A stretch of DNA of 64,000 bases from Rathayibacter sp. VKM Ac-2856 (GCF_013205055.1 NZ_JABMLF010000006.1:1-64000); one strand, 5' to 3'; numbered from the stretch's first letter, positions 37,394-49,110 are shown. Notes: generated by a model from the letters alone, not told the origin. Made by a program: numbers and translations.

Positions 37394-39151
37394 ATGACCC
37401 GGCTGTACAACGACCCGTCCGACTTCGCCGACGAGATGATCGACGGCTTCGTCGCCGCGAACCGCCGCTTCGTGCGGCGGGTGCAGGGCGGCGTGGTGCG
37501 CTCGACCGTGAGCGCCCCCGGCTCGGTCGCCCTCGTCGTGGGCGGCGGCTCCGGCCACTACCCGGCGTTCGGCGGACTCGTCGGGCAGGGCCTCGCGCAC
37601 GGCGCGGCGATGGGGAACCTCTTCGCCTCGCCGTCCGCGCAGCAGGTGCACTCGGTCGCCCGGGCGGCCGAGCACGGCGGCGGCGTGCTGCTCAGCTACG
37701 GCAACTACGCGGGCGACGTGCTCAACTTCGACGCGGCCGAGCGGCGCCTGCGCGACGAGGGGATCGACGTCCGCACCGTCACGGTGACCGACGACGTCTC
37801 GAGTGCGAGCGTCGCCGAGAAGCACAAGCGCCGCGGCATCGCCGGCGACCTGACGGTCTTCAAGGTCGCCGGCGCCGCGGCGGAGGAGGGCGCGTCGCTG
37901 GACGAGGTCGAGCGCATCGCGCGCCTCGCCAACGAGCGCACCCGCTCCTTCGGCGTCGCCTTCTCGGGCTGCTCGCTGCCCGGTGCCGCCGAACCGCTCT
38001 TCACGGTGCCGGAGGGCCGCATGGCGGTCGGCATGGGCATCCACGGCGAGCCCGGGATCCGCGAGGACGACGTGCCGTCGGCCGACGGACTCGCCGAGCT
38101 GCTCGTCTCGTCGCTGCTGGCCGAGCTGCCCGACGGCGTCGACGCGGCCGAGGGGTCGCGCCTGGTCGTCGTGCTGAACGGCCTGGGCTCGGTGAAGTAC
38201 GAGGAGCTGTTCGTCGTCTACTCGGGCGTCGAGCGGCGCCTGCGCGAGAGCGGCATCGAGGTGCTCGAGCCCGAGGTCGGCGAGCTCGTCACGAGCTTCG
38301 ACATGGCCGGCGTCTCGCTCACCTTCTTCTGGGTCGACGACGAGCTGGAGCGGCTGTGGAGTGCTCCGGCCGAGGCGCCCGCGTACCGCAAGGGCGCCGT
38401 CCGCGCCGCCGAGCAGGCCGAGGTGGCGGAGCAGGAGCGGGCCACGGTCGTCATCGGCGACGCGAGCGACGACTCCCGCACCGCCGCCGTCACGATGCTC
38501 GCCGCCCTCGAGGCGACGCAGAGCACGATCGACGACCACGCCGACGAGCTCGGGCGGATCGACGCGGTCGCCGGCGACGGCGACCACGGCATCGGCATGC
38601 AGCGCGGAGTGCACGCGGCGGTCGCCGCCGCCCGGGCCGCGCTCGAGGCCGGCGCCGGAGCGGGCACCGTGCTCGCCCACGCGGGCGACGCCTGGTCGGA
38701 CCGCGCAGGCGGCACCTCCGGAGCACTCTGGGGCGCCGCGCTCGCCGCGGTCGGCTCGGCGCTCGGCGACACCGCTGCACCCACCGCCGCCGCCGTCCGC
38801 ACGGGCGTCGACGGCGCGCGGGAGGCGATCCTGCGCTTCGGTGCGACGCCGGGCGACAAGACGATGGTCGACTCGCTCGTCCCGTTCGCCGACACCCTCG
38901 GCGCGGCCGTCGACGCGGGGGAGGAGCTGCCCGCCGCCTGGACCCGCGCGGCCGCCGCCTGCACCGAGGCCGCCGCCGCGACCGCGCAGCTGCTGCCGCG
39001 GATGGGCCGCGCCCGTCCCCATGCCGAGAAGAGCCTCGGCACGCCCGACGCGGGTGCGCACTCGCTCGCGCTGATCGTCACCGCGATCGGCGCGGTGCTC
39101 ACGTCGGGCGATGCCCCCGCTCCCACCGCCCCCGTCGGCACCGGCGCGTAG
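37394..39151 (+). CDS. lerK: Dihydroxyacetone-kinase-family tetrulose kinase
   Basis: A 585-residue fused DhaK-DhaL kinase. DhaK (1-330) has [14 protein letters not shown] and the substrate-binding His 217 in MGIHGEPG. DhaL has the nucleotide-binding [28 protein letters not shown] and [15 protein letters not shown]-dependent DAK-family enzymes include L- and D-erythrulose kinases. With the RpiB- and TPI-type isomerases next door, L-erythrulose kinase is the likely role. The start is ATG 37394 after a GAACAGGACC region. Plain dihydroxyacetone kinase remains an alternative. Confidence 0.82.
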   Translation: MTRLYNDPSDFADEMIDGFVAANRRFVRRVQGGVVRSTVSAPGSVALVVGGGSGHYPAFGGLVGQGLAHGAAMGNLFASPSAQQVHSVARAAEHGGGVLLSYGNYAGDVLNFDAAERRLRDEGIDVRTVTVTDDVSSASVAEKHKRRGIAGDLTVFKVAGAAAEEGASLDEVERIARLANERTRSFGVAFSGCSLPGAAEPLFTVPEGRMAVGMGIHGEPGIREDDVPSADGLAELLVSSLLAELPDGVDAAEGSRLVVVLNGLGSVKYEELFVVYSGVERRLRESGIEVLEPEVGELVTSFDMAGVSLTFFWVDDELERLWSAPAEAPAYRKGAVRAAEQAEVAEQERATVVIGDASDDSRTAAVTMLAALEATQSTIDDHADELGRIDAVAGDGDHGIGMQRGVHAAVAAARAALEAGAGAGTVLAHAGDAWSDRAGGTSGALWGAALAAVGSALGDTAAPTAAAVRTGVDGAREAILRFGATPGDKTMVDSLVPFADTLGAAVDAGEELPAAWTRAAAACTEAAAATAQLLPRMGRARPHAEKSLGTPDAGAHSLALIVTAIGAVLTSGDAPAPTAPVGTGA

Positions 39152-39197
39152 CGTCGACCCCGTCCCCACGACCCCGACCCGCAAGGAGAGAACACCC

Positions 39198-39698
39198 ATG
39201 AGCGCACCCTTCCGCCTCGTCGTCGGCTCCGACGACGCCGGTCTCGACTACAAGGAGATCGTCAAGGCCGACCTCGAGAAGGACTCCCGCGTCGCGAGCG
39301 TCGTCGACGTCGGCGTGGACGCCCAGTCGCACACGCCCTACCCGAGCGTCGCCATCGCGGCGGCCGAGATGGTCGCCCGCGGCGAGGCCGACCGCGCGAT
39401 CCTGATCTGCGGCACCGGACTCGGCGTCGCGATCGCCGCCAACAAGGTCTCCGGCATCCGCGCGGTCACCGCGCACGATTCCTTCTCGGTCGAGCGCTCG
39501 ATCCTCTCCAACGACGCGCAGGTGCTCTGCATGGGCCAGCGCGTCGTCGGCATCGAGCTGGCCCGCCGCCTCGCGAAGGAATGGCTCGGCTACGAGTTCG
39601 ACACGTCCTCCGCCTCCGCCGAGAAGGTGCGCGTGATCGAGGAGTACGAGGCCGGGAACCCGGTCGCGGACGACGCCGGGTCGGTCGGCTCGTGCTGA
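39198..39698 (+). CDS. derI: RpiB-family sugar-phosphate isomerase
   Basis: A 166-residue LacAB/RpiB isomerase. [11 protein letters not shown] contains the phosphate-binding and Asp residues, C71 in [15 protein letters not shown] is the catalytic Cys, and [18 protein letters not shown] follows. In tetrose pathways this family interconverts D-erythrulose 4-phosphate and D-erythrose 4-phosphate (DerI/EryI). An AAGGAGAG ribosome site precedes the ATG. Its stop overlaps the GTG of the next gene. A ribose role is less likely in this operon. Confidence 0.82.
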   Translation: MSAPFRLVVGSDDAGLDYKEIVKADLEKDSRVASVVDVGVDAQSHTPYPSVAIAAAEMVARGEADRAILICGTGLGVAIAANKVSGIRAVTAHDSFSVERSILSNDAQVLCMGQRVVGIELARRLAKEWLGYEFDTSSASAEKVRVIEEYEAGNPVADDAGSVGSC

Positions 39699-40504
39699 GC
39701 CGCGCCGCCGGGGACGCCCCGGCGTTCACCGTCGGCGTGAGCCTCAAGATGTACTTCGGCCACGCGCGGACGATCGAGTGGATGCGGCGCATCGCCGAGA
39801 TCGCGAGGAGCCACGAGGCCGTCGCGTCCGGGGCCGTCGAGCTGTTCGTGGTGCCGACGTTCCCCGCGCTGGTGCCGGTCGGCGCCCTGGCGGCCGAGGC
39901 CGGTGTCGCGCTCGGCGCGCAGGACCTGTTCTGGGAGGACGCGGGAGCGTTCACCGGCGAGGTCAGCGGCGCGGAGGTGCGCGAGGTCGGCTGCCGCCTC
40001 GTCGAGATCGGCCACGCCGAGCGGCGCGCGCTGTTCGGCGACGACGACGAGCGCGTGCGTGCGAAGGTCGCCGCGGCGTTCCGCAACGACCTCGTCCCGC
40101 TGCTCTGCGTCGGCGAGACCGAGCGCGGCTCCGTGGAGGACGCCGTCGAGCTCGTGCTCGCGCAGATCGCCTCGGCGCTCGAGAGCGCGGACGAGGCCGG
40201 CGCGGTCGGCCCGATCCTCGCCGCCTACGAGCCGGTCTGGGCGATCGGCGCCCCCGAGCCCGCCGAGCCGGCCTTCATCGCCGGTGTCGTCACGGCGCTC
40301 GAGGCGGCCCTCGCGGAGCTGCCCGGCCGCGCCGGCAGCCGCGTGATCTACGGCGGCAGCGCCGGACCTGGGCTGCTGACCGCGCTCGAGGGCCGGGTGC
40401 CCGGCCTCTTCCTCGGCCGCTTCGCGCACGACCCGGAGGCGGTCGGCGCGATCCTCGACGAGGCGCTGGCGCTCACCCGCTCCGCCGGGGAGGCCCGGTC
40501 GTGA
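39692..40504 (+). CDS. lerI: TPI-like L-erythrulose 1-phosphate isomerase
   Basis: A 270-residue triosephosphate-isomerase-fold enzyme. SLKMYF replaces the NWKM of glycolytic TPI around the catalytic Lys. [27 protein letters not shown] (catalytic His) and AYEPVWAIG (catalytic Glu) are intact, and [10 protein letters not shown] binds phosphate. The divergent SLKMYF start and the partner genes match the LerI/EryH type rather than housekeeping TpiA. The GTG at 39692 overlaps the RpiB gene by 7 bp, and it is followed by a GTGA overlap. Confidence 0.8.
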   Translation: MLSRAAGDAPAFTVGVSLKMYFGHARTIEWMRRIAEIARSHEAVASGAVELFVVPTFPALVPVGALAAEAGVALGAQDLFWEDAGAFTGEVSGAEVREVGCRLVEIGHAERRALFGDDDERVRAKVAAAFRNDLVPLLCVGETERGSVEDAVELVLAQIASALESADEAGAVGPILAAYEPVWAIGAPEPAEPAFIAGVVTALEAALAELPGRAGSRVIYGGSAGPGLLTALEGRVPGLFLGRFAHDPEAVGAILDEALALTRSAGEARS

Positions 40505-41316
40505 TCGGGCTCAGCAGCTACGCCTTCTTCTGGCGCTCCTCCGACCGCGTCCCCGAGCCGCTCGGCGTCGAGGACATGGTCCGCGAGACCGCCGCGCTCG
40601 GCGTCGAGCTGCTGCAGCTCTGCGACGTGCCGGTGCTCGAGGAGTACTCGGACGAGTCACTGGCGTCGCTTCGCTCGCTCGCCGCGGCCGAGGGGGTCGC
40701 GCTCGAGCTCGGCACCCGCGGGACCGACCCCGCGCACCTGCGGCGCTGGCTCCGCCTGGCCCGTGCTCTCGACGTCGTCCTGCTGCGCAGCATGTGGACG
40801 TCGGGGGAGGACCGGCCGGGCCGCGAGGAGACGCTGCGGCGCCTGCGCGAGATCGCCCCCGAGCTCGAGGAGGCCGGCGTCACCCTGGCCTTGGAGACCT
40901 ACGAGCAGGTGAGCACCGCCGATCTCGTCGACGTGGTCGCGACGCTCGATCACCCGCGGATCCGCATCTGCCTCGACCCGGCGAACACCGTCGCGAACCT
41001 CGAGCTGCCCCAGGACGTCACCGCCCGGTGCGCCCCGTACGTCGCGAACTGGCACGTGAAGGACTTCGACTTCAGCCGGAATCCCGGCTGGGTCGGCTTC
41101 GTCTACACCGGCACGGCGCTCGGCGACGGCCGCCTCGACTACGACGGCATGCTCGCGCTGCTCCGGCCCGCCGAGCGCGGCATCACCCAGATCATCGAGT
41201 TCTGGCTCCCGTGGCAGGACACCGTCCCCGCCGCGGAGCAGGCACTCGCCACCACCCGGCTCGAAGCCGAGTGGACCCGCACCACCCTCGACCAGCTCAG
41301 GAGAAGGAACTCATGA
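40501..41316 (+). CDS. oiaC: Xylose-isomerase-like TIM barrel, probable 3-oxo-isoapionate decarboxylase
   Basis: A 271-residue AP-endonuclease-2-type TIM barrel: [15 protein letters not shown] at strand 1, VELLQLCDVP, VTLALETYEQVSTADLVDVV with a metal-site Glu, ICLDPANTVANLE with a metal-site Asp, ANWHVKDFDFSR and the final QIIEFWLPW Glu. It looks like a metal-dependent lyase or isomerase acting on a sugar acid. Between lerI and an apnO-like gene, the decarboxylase OiaC that yields L-erythrulose is the best fit. The fold call is firm and the reaction is inferred from context. Confidence 0.68.
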   Translation: MIGLSSYAFFWRSSDRVPEPLGVEDMVRETAALGVELLQLCDVPVLEEYSDESLASLRSLAAAEGVALELGTRGTDPAHLRRWLRLARALDVVLLRSMWTSGEDRPGREETLRRLREIAPELEEAGVTLALETYEQVSTADLVDVVATLDHPRIRICLDPANTVANLELPQDVTARCAPYVANWHVKDFDFSRNPGWVGFVYTGTALGDGRLDYDGMLALLRPAERGITQIIEFWLPWQDTVPAAEQALATTRLEAEWTRTTLDQLRRRNS

Positions 41317-42203
41317 CCGACACCACCACCACCACCGCCTCGGGCACCGCCGCCTCCGCCCTGACCGTCGCCGTCATCGGCGCCGGCGGCAAGATGGGTA
41401 TGCGGGTCTCGAACAACCTGCAGAAGTCCGACTACACGGCCCTCTACAGCGAGGCCTCGCCCGCGGGCCAGGAGCGCACCCGCGAGGCGGGCCGCGAGAT
41501 CACCGCGACCCCCGACGCGGTGAAGGACGCCGACGTCGTCATCCTCGCGGTTCCGGACGTCGTGCTCGGCGCGGTGTCGGAGGACGTCATCCCGCAGATG
41601 AAGTCGGGCGCGATCATCCTCACCCTCGACCCGGCCGCCGCCTACGCGGGGCTGCTGGCGAAGCGCGAGGACATCCACTACGCCGTGGCGCACCCGTGCC
41701 ACCCGTCGGTGTTCCTCGAGCGCACCACCCCGGAGGAGTGGGCCGACACGTTCGGCGGCATCGCCGCTCCCCAGGAGGTCGTCGCGGCCCTCGAGGACGC
41801 GGACGACGACGTGCGCGCCATCGCGGAGAAGGTCATCTCGACCATCTACGCGCCCGTGATCGCGGTGCACTGGGTCACCGTCAAGCAGTTGGCCGTCCTC
41901 GAGCCGACCCTGGTCGAGACCATCGCCTGCATGGTCGGCGAGTTCCTCAAGGAGGCGCTGGACGAGACCGTCAACGGCGTCGGCGTGCCCTACGAGGCTG
42001 CGCGCGCCATGCTCTACGGCCACACCTGGATCGCGCTCACCAACGGCCTGCGCGGGTCGAACCCGTTCTCCGAGGCGTGCCACATCGCCATGGGCTACGG
42101 CCGCGAGTCCCTGATCAAGGACGACTGGAAGAAGATCTTCGACGACTCCGAGCTCGACTCGGTCATCGCGAAGATGCTGAAGATCGACGCCGTCAAGCGC
42201 TGA
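41313..42203 (+). CDS. apnO: D-apionate oxidoisomerase-like dehydrogenase
   Basis: A 296-residue NAD(P)-binding protein. The Rossmann motif VAVIGAGGKMGMRVS is at about 18-32 and is followed by AVKDADVVILAVPDVVLG and ILTLDPAAAYA. A helical C-terminal domain holds HPCHPSVFLE, VHWVTVKQLAVLEPTLVET and GVPYEAARAMLYGHTWIALT. This is the phosphogluconate-dehydrogenase-C-like family that includes ApnO, which oxidises and isomerises D-apionate to 3-oxo-isoapionate. A GGAGAAGGA ribosome site precedes the ATG. It is the last gene of the operon, followed by the REP cluster. Confidence 0.72.
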   Translation: MTDTTTTTASGTAASALTVAVIGAGGKMGMRVSNNLQKSDYTALYSEASPAGQERTREAGREITATPDAVKDADVVILAVPDVVLGAVSEDVIPQMKSGAIILTLDPAAAYAGLLAKREDIHYAVAHPCHPSVFLERTTPEEWADTFGGIAAPQEVVAALEDADDDVRAIAEKVISTIYAPVIAVHWVTVKQLAVLEPTLVETIACMVGEFLKEALDETVNGVGVPYEAARAMLYGHTWIALTNGLRGSNPFSEACHIAMGYGRESLIKDDWKKIFDDSELDSVIAKMLKIDAVKR

Positions 42204-42219
42204 CGCTCCGGCGTCACCG

Positions 42220-42464
42220 GGTCTCGATACGCCGCTGCGCGGCTACTCGACCAGCATGTGCGGCTGCTCACCTGACGTGCCGGCGCGGGGCTGGCTCATG
42301 CTGATCGAGTAGCCCTCGGAGAGGGCGTATCGAGATCCACCGCCCGATCGTCGAGTGGGCCGGATCATGCTGATCGAGTAGCCCTCGGAGAGGGCGTATC
42401 GAGATCCACCGTCGATCGTCGGGTGGGTCTCGATACGCCGCTGCTCGGCTACTCGACCAGCATG
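42220..42464. repeat. Cluster of four REP-like elements
   Basis: Copies lie at 42220-42258 (sense CTCGATACG...CTACTCGAC), 42298-42340 and 42366-42410 (inverted, GTAG then CCCTC-GGA-GAGGG), and 42426-42464 (GCCGC-TGCT-CGGC). They fill the 314-bp gap between convergent apnO and the oxidoreductase and may also end both transcripts. Two of the inverted copies are identical across about 40 bases, suggesting recent duplication. Confidence 0.88.
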
Positions 42465-42517
42465 GTCCGGCTGCTCGCGTGGAGCGTCCGGGCGGAGCTC
42501 ACCATCGAGATCCGGCC

Positions 42518-43528
42518 CTAGAGGCGGACGATCATCTTCCCGGTGTTGCCGCCGCGCATCATCGAGAGGAACGCGTCGACCGCGTGGTCGATGCCGTCGA
42601 CGACGGTCTCGTCGTAGGCGATGCGCCCCTCCTGGAACCAGCCGCCCATCAGGCGGTTGAACTCCGGCGCGTGGTCGAGGTACGCCGCGAGCGTGAAGCC
42701 GCGCAGCGTCAGCGCGCGGGTGATGATGTTGGCCATGTTGTCCGGGCCGGCCGGCTTCTCGGTGCTGTTGTAGCCCGCGATCGCGCCGCAGAGCGCTGCG
42801 CGTCCGCCGTCGTTGAACGCGTCGAGCGCCGCCTCGAGGTGGTCGCCGCCGACGTTGTCGAAGTAGACGTCGATGCCGTCCGGTGCCGCCGCGGCGAGCT
42901 GCTCGCGGACGGGGCCGGCGTGGTAATCGAACGCGGCGTCGTAGCCGTACTTCTCGGTGAGCAGCGCGACCTTCTCCGCCGAGCCGGCGGAGCCGATGAC
43001 GCGCTTCGCTCCCAGCAGGCGCGCGATCTGACCGACGGCCGAGCCGACGGCTCCCGCGGCGCCGGAGACGAAGACGGTGTCGCCCTCCTTCAGCCCCGCG
43101 ATGGTGGTGAGGCCGACGAAGGCGGTGAGCCCCGTCATGCCCAGGACGCCGAGCCGCAGCGACAGCGGGGCGCCGGGGATCTCGGGGACGACGCGGAACG
43201 CCGCGGTCTCCGCCTGGACGATGTCGCGCCAGCCGAGCTGGTGCAGGACCACGGCCCCGACGGGGAACTCCGGGTCGTCCGACACGGTGACCCGGCCGAT
43301 CGCGCCGCCGGTCATGGTCTCGCCGAGGGCGTACGGCGGGGTGTAGCTCTTGACGTCGTTCATCCGCCCGCGCATGTACGGATCGACGGAGAGGAAGGCG
43401 TTCTCGACGCGGATCTCGCCCGCGGCGGGCTCGTCGTACTCGACCCGCGCGGTGCGGAAGTCCTCGGTGACGGGCCAGCCGACGGGGCGGCGGACGAGCT
43501 GGATCTGGGTGCTGGTGACGGTGCTCAT
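42518..43528 (-). CDS. Zinc-free NADP-dependent alkenal/one oxidoreductase
   Basis: A 336-residue medium-chain dehydrogenase of the CurA / leukotriene-B4-dehydrogenase type. It has no zinc ligands; VDPYMRGRMNDVKSY near the N terminus, GMTGLTAFVGLTTIAGLKEG, the cofactor motif VSGAAGAVGSAVGQIA and VYFDNVGGDHLEAALD are diagnostic. Such enzymes reduce activated double bonds of toxic enals. It is probably co-transcribed with the DUF1304 gene, 44 bp upstream, under the divergent TetR regulator. Confidence 0.9.
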   Translation of the reverse strand: MSTVTSTQIQLVRRPVGWPVTEDFRTARVEYDEPAAGEIRVENAFLSVDPYMRGRMNDVKSYTPPYALGETMTGGAIGRVTVSDDPEFPVGAVVLHQLGWRDIVQAETAAFRVVPEIPGAPLSLRLGVLGMTGLTAFVGLTTIAGLKEGDTVFVSGAAGAVGSAVGQIARLLGAKRVIGSAGSAEKVALLTEKYGYDAAFDYHAGPVREQLAAAAPDGIDVYFDNVGGDHLEAALDAFNDGGRAALCGAIAGYNSTEKPAGPDNMANIITRALTLRGFTLAAYLDHAPEFNRLMGGWFQEGRIAYDETVVDGIDHAVDAFLSMMRGGNTGKMIVRL

Positions 43529-43572
43529 GGAGCCTTTCGCGGGTCGTGGAACGGTGGTGTCGGGGGCGGTGC

Positions 43573-43962
43573 TCAGGAGGCGGCGAGGCCGATCGCCAGC
43601 GCGAGGACGGCGAGCAGTCCGGGCGCCATCTGCGTGAGGGCCGCGCGGCGCTTGCCGGGGGAGGACAGCAGCAGCACGAGGGCGGCCGCCACCATCGAGC
43701 CGGTGCCGGTGAAGACGAGCGCGGCGCCGACGGCGGTCGCTCCCGAGGCGAAGGCGATCACGCCGATGACGGTCACGATCGCGAGGAACAGGTTGTAGAA
43801 GCCCTGGTTGAACGCGAGCTCCTTCGTCGCCTCGGCCTCGCCCGCGGTGGTGCCGAAGGTGGAGCGGGCTCGCGGGGTCGTCCAGAGCAGGGACTCCAGC
43901 AGGAAGATGTAGACGTGCAGCAGGGCCGCGAGGGCGGCGAGCACGAGTCCGATGACGATCAC
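43573..43962 (-). CDS. DUF1304 membrane protein
   Basis: A 129-residue protein with four hydrophobic segments: VIGLVLAALAALLHVYIFLL, ELAFNQGFYNLFLAIVTVIG, GAALVFTGTGSMVAAALVLL and a final PGLLAVLALAIGLAAS. HVYIFLLESLLW and NQGFYNLFLA are DUF1304 signatures. The function is not established. The GTG at 43962 has a perfect AGGAGG seven bases upstream; any earlier start would run into the promoter. It is adjacent to a TetR gene, a common arrangement. Confidence 0.85.
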   Translation of the reverse strand: MIVIGLVLAALAALLHVYIFLLESLLWTTPRARSTFGTTAGEAEATKELAFNQGFYNLFLAIVTVIGVIAFASGATAVGAALVFTGTGSMVAAALVLLLSSPGKRRAALTQMAPGLLAVLALAIGLAAS

Positions 43963-43989
43963 GACGGGACCTCCTGATTGTGTAACGCT

Positions 43990-44037
43990 CGGTTCACTAT
44001 AGAACGCACTCACTCTAGACTGGAACGACCGGTTCAC
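43990..44037. promoter_or_regulatory. Overlapping divergent promoters with TetR-type operators
   Basis: Rightward: TTCACT (43993-43998), a 17-base spacer, TAGACT (44016-44021). Leftward: TATAGT (43997-44002). GTTC-N6-GAAC (43992-44005) and GAAC-N5-GTTC (44023-44035) and a direct repeat CGGTTCAC (43990-43997, 44030-44037) overlap both promoters. This is a classic layout for a self-regulating TetR repressor. Confidence 0.65.
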
Positions 44038-44087
44038 AACAGTCCCGGTCGCCGGCTCGTCCGGAGCAGTCAGCAGAGGGGGTCGCC

Positions 44088-44669
44088 GTGGGTCGCACGC
44101 AGAGCTTCGACACCGACCAGGTCGTCCGGTCCGCCCGCGCCGTCTTCTGGGACCGCGGCTTCGAGGAGGCGTCGCTGCCCGAGCTCGAGGCGGCGACCGG
44201 ACTCGGCCGCTCCAGCCTCTACCACGCGTTCGGCAGCAAGCGCGGGCTCTTCGACGCGGCGGTGCAGAGCTACCTCGACGAGATCGTGCGGCCGAGGCTC
44301 GCACCACTGACCCGCGAGGACGTGCATCCCGCGGGCCTCGGCGAGTACTTCGCGGGGCTGCGGGACGCGCTCGCGGATCCCCGGACCGTGTCCGCGCAGA
44401 GCGGGTGCCTGCTCCTGAACGCGGCGGGTGCGCCGATCGCGCGCGACGACGCGGTCCGCGAGGTGATCGCGGAGTACCGGGCCGAGCTGCAGCGGGCGAT
44501 GCTCGCGGGGGCGGCCGCGCGGTGGCCGGAGGCGCCGGCGGAGTGGTGGGAGCGGCAGGCCGGGGTGCTCGTGTCGCTGCTGGTGACGGCGCTGGTGCTG
44601 GCGCGGGTCGATCCGGCGCAGTCGGTGGCGACGGCGGAGTCGGCGCTCGGGCTGGTGCGGGGGGACTGA
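44088..44669 (+). CDS. TetR-family regulator
   Basis: A 193-residue repressor. The helix-turn-helix is SLPELEAATGLGRSSLYHAF (about 27-46), followed by GSKRGLFDAAVQSYLDE and a helical domain with SAQSGCLLLNAAG, the form seen in AcrR/NemR-like regulators. C105 in the SGCLLLN segment could be a redox or electrophile sensor, which would suit control of an enal reductase. The start is GTG 44088. It is divergent from DUF1304 and the oxidoreductase, its probable targets. Confidence 0.87.
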   Translation: MGRTQSFDTDQVVRSARAVFWDRGFEEASLPELEAATGLGRSSLYHAFGSKRGLFDAAVQSYLDEIVRPRLAPLTREDVHPAGLGEYFAGLRDALADPRTVSAQSGCLLLNAAGAPIARDDAVREVIAEYRAELQRAMLAGAAARWPEAPAEWWERQAGVLVSLLVTALVLARVDPAQSVATAESALGLVRGD

Positions 44670-44710
44670 CTCCGGCGCTCTCGTCGTTCTGCGACGTCGT
44701 CTTCGGGGGC

Positions 44711-44809
44711 GGGAGGGACGCGGCACCTCGTCGCGGCTCCTTCCCGCGCGCCTGCGGCGCGCCCGCCAGGCCCGAGCCAGGAGCCGCGACGAGGTACCGC
44801 GTCCCTCCC
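44711..44809. repeat. 99-base inverted repeat with a 30-bp stem
   Basis: Bases 44711-44740 pair with 44780-44809 with a single mismatch. The 39-base loop contains a second hairpin (GCGCGCC-TGC-GGCGCGC). It lies 42 bases after the tetR stop in a 770-bp gap without genes and may be a terminator or a MITE-like element. Confidence 0.85.
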
Positions 44810-44885
44810 TCGGTCCGATCGGGGCGGGGTGGTGGGGCGAGCCTGCGGCCGTCGGTGGTCGTCGTGGGACGGCGGCCTGCGCGTC

Positions 44886-45378
44886 GGTTCGGCTCGTGAA
44901 ACGGGCCTGGGCTCGTGGGATCGGGCGGTTTTCGCGAGCCGGAGGTGATTCGGCGTGCCGGGGGTGGGGGCGGCGGAGGCTCGGCTCGTGAAACGGGTCT
45001 GGGCTCGTGGGATCGGGCGGTTTTCGCGAGCCGGAGGTGATTCGACGTGCCGGGGGTGGGGGCGGCGGAGGTTCGGCTCGTGAAACGGGCCTGGGCTCGT
45101 GGGATCGGGCGGTTTTCGCGAGCCGGAGGGGAATCTGCGTGCCGGAGGTGGGGCGAGGAAGGTTCGGCTCGTGGAACGTGCTCGGGCTCGCAGGATCGCG
45201 ACGGGTTCCACGTGCCGGAGGAGATGTCGCGTGCCGTGGGTGCGGGCGGTGGAGGTTCGGCTCGTGAAACGTGCTCGGGCTCGCGGGATGGGCCGGTTTC
45301 CGCGAGCCGGAGGTGATTCGGCGTGCCGGAGGTGATTCCGCGAGCCGGAGGTGAGTCCGCGTGCCGGAGGTCGGCCGG
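44886..45378. repeat. 92-bp tandem array, five units
   Basis: Units start at 44886, 44978, 45070, 45161 and 45254 (periods 92, 92, 91, 93). Each opens GGTTCGGCTCGTG, holds GGGCTCG...GGATCG, and closes with CGAGCCGGAGGTGATTC and CGTGCCGG. GGCTCG and CGAGCC within each unit can pair. The first three units are near identical and the last two have diverged. The period is not a multiple of three, so it is not coding. Related single copies lie after der (14.7-14.9 kb). Confidence 0.9.
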
Positions 45379-45396
45379 ACGGGTGCCCGCGACGCA

Positions 45397-45432
45397 CGAA
45401 GGGCCGGCGGGGGCAGCCCCGCCGGCCCTTCG
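45397..45432 (-). terminator. argG terminator
   Basis: A perfect 16-bp stem (CGAAGGGCCGGCGGGG and its complement) with a GCAG loop lies ten bases beyond the argG stop. No T run is present, as is common in this phylum. Confidence 0.75.
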
Positions 45433-45442
45433 AGGGGTGGTG

Positions 45443-48414
<2,972 letters not shown>

Positions 48415-48443
48415 CCTGCAGCTAGTTCGAGAGCCGCGATTGT

Positions 48444-48482
48444 CGAAGGGCTCGCCTTCCCGCTTCGGGGGCGGGCCCTTCG
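48444..48482 (+). terminator. Lectin gene terminator
   Basis: CGAAGGGC pairs with GCCCTTCG, with inner CGCC/GGCG pairing, 30 bases after the lectin stop. The following CGTCGATTCC has only a weak T content. From here to 48780 I see no gene or clear signal. Confidence 0.6.
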
Positions 48483-48779
48483 TCGATTCCAGGTCATCTG
48501 CAGAGCCCTGACTCGCCAGGGTCGGGCGCGGTCGACCCGAGTCCTCGAGCGGACCCGTCTCGGGCCTCGAAGCAGATGAAGACCCCAGTTCGCGTCCACT
48601 GGAGACCGCGGATGAGCGCGAGAGGACGCCCAGCGGGCCTGGCGTCTCCGTCGGACCCCGTCTCGAGTCCAGTCGCCCCAGATCGACCCCGCGCTGGGCA
48701 GATGCTTCCGCAGGTCATCCCGAGCGTGGAGGCTGCTTCGCAGCTCGGAAGCCGGGAGAGCACGCATCAGTGCGCGATC

Positions 48780-48817
48780 GTGCTGGCCGAGTGGCCCCGA
48801 AGGGGCTCATCGAGACC
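48780..48817. repeat. Degenerate REP-like element
   Basis: GTGCTGGCCGAGTGG, a CCCC-GAA-GGGG hairpin and CTCATCGAGACC match the dispersed element with several substitutions (GTGG in place of GTAG). It is a decaying copy. Confidence 0.7.
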
Positions 48818-48829
48818 TGGCTCGGAGGG

Positions 48830-49110
48830 TCAGGGGGCGGGGACGCCGCCGCGCAGGCCGACCGCCGGGCGCGGCACGTTGTCGACGAGGGAGATCAGGT
48901 AGTCGCGGTCGACGGGCTCGCGCATCAGGAGGACGCGGTAGGTGACCATCGACGGCGTCAGCACCGCGAGCATCTCGACGTCGATGTCGGCCGGGATCTC
49001 GCCGCGGTCGATGGCGCGGCGCAGGAGCGTGCGGTTGGCGCGGGCGCGCGGCTCGACGATGGCCTGGCCCTCGGCGCGGTGCTCTCGGTGCTGCTGTTCC
49101 GCCGCCGCTC
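48830..49110 (-). pseudogene. Remnant of a TetR-family regulator (C-terminal part)
   Basis: The leftward frame reads LLRRAIDRGEIPADIDVEML, then SMVTYRVLLMREPVDRDYL and ends VGLRGGVPAP. This is the usual end of TetR proteins with a C-terminal domain of the 'ERG.lPadvD.ell' type. No helix-turn-helix is found upstream in any frame, and the open frame continues only as antisense of the LysR gene. I read it as a truncated, non-functional gene next to a decaying REP element. A short functional ORF cannot be excluded. Confidence 0.5.

Noticed and set aside
39692-40504. Glycolytic triosephosphate isomerase (tpiA)
   Set aside because: SLKMYF replaces NWKM and the gene sits among tetrose genes rather than beside gapA-pgk, so the LerI type is more likely.
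43990-44037. LexA/SOS box
   Set aside because: GAAC and GTTC are spaced by 5 or 6 rather than 4 bases, and the flanking genes are a TetR system, not DNA repair.
44886-45378. CRISPR array
   Set aside because: Units are contiguous with no variable spacers, the period is 92 bases, and no cas genes are nearby.
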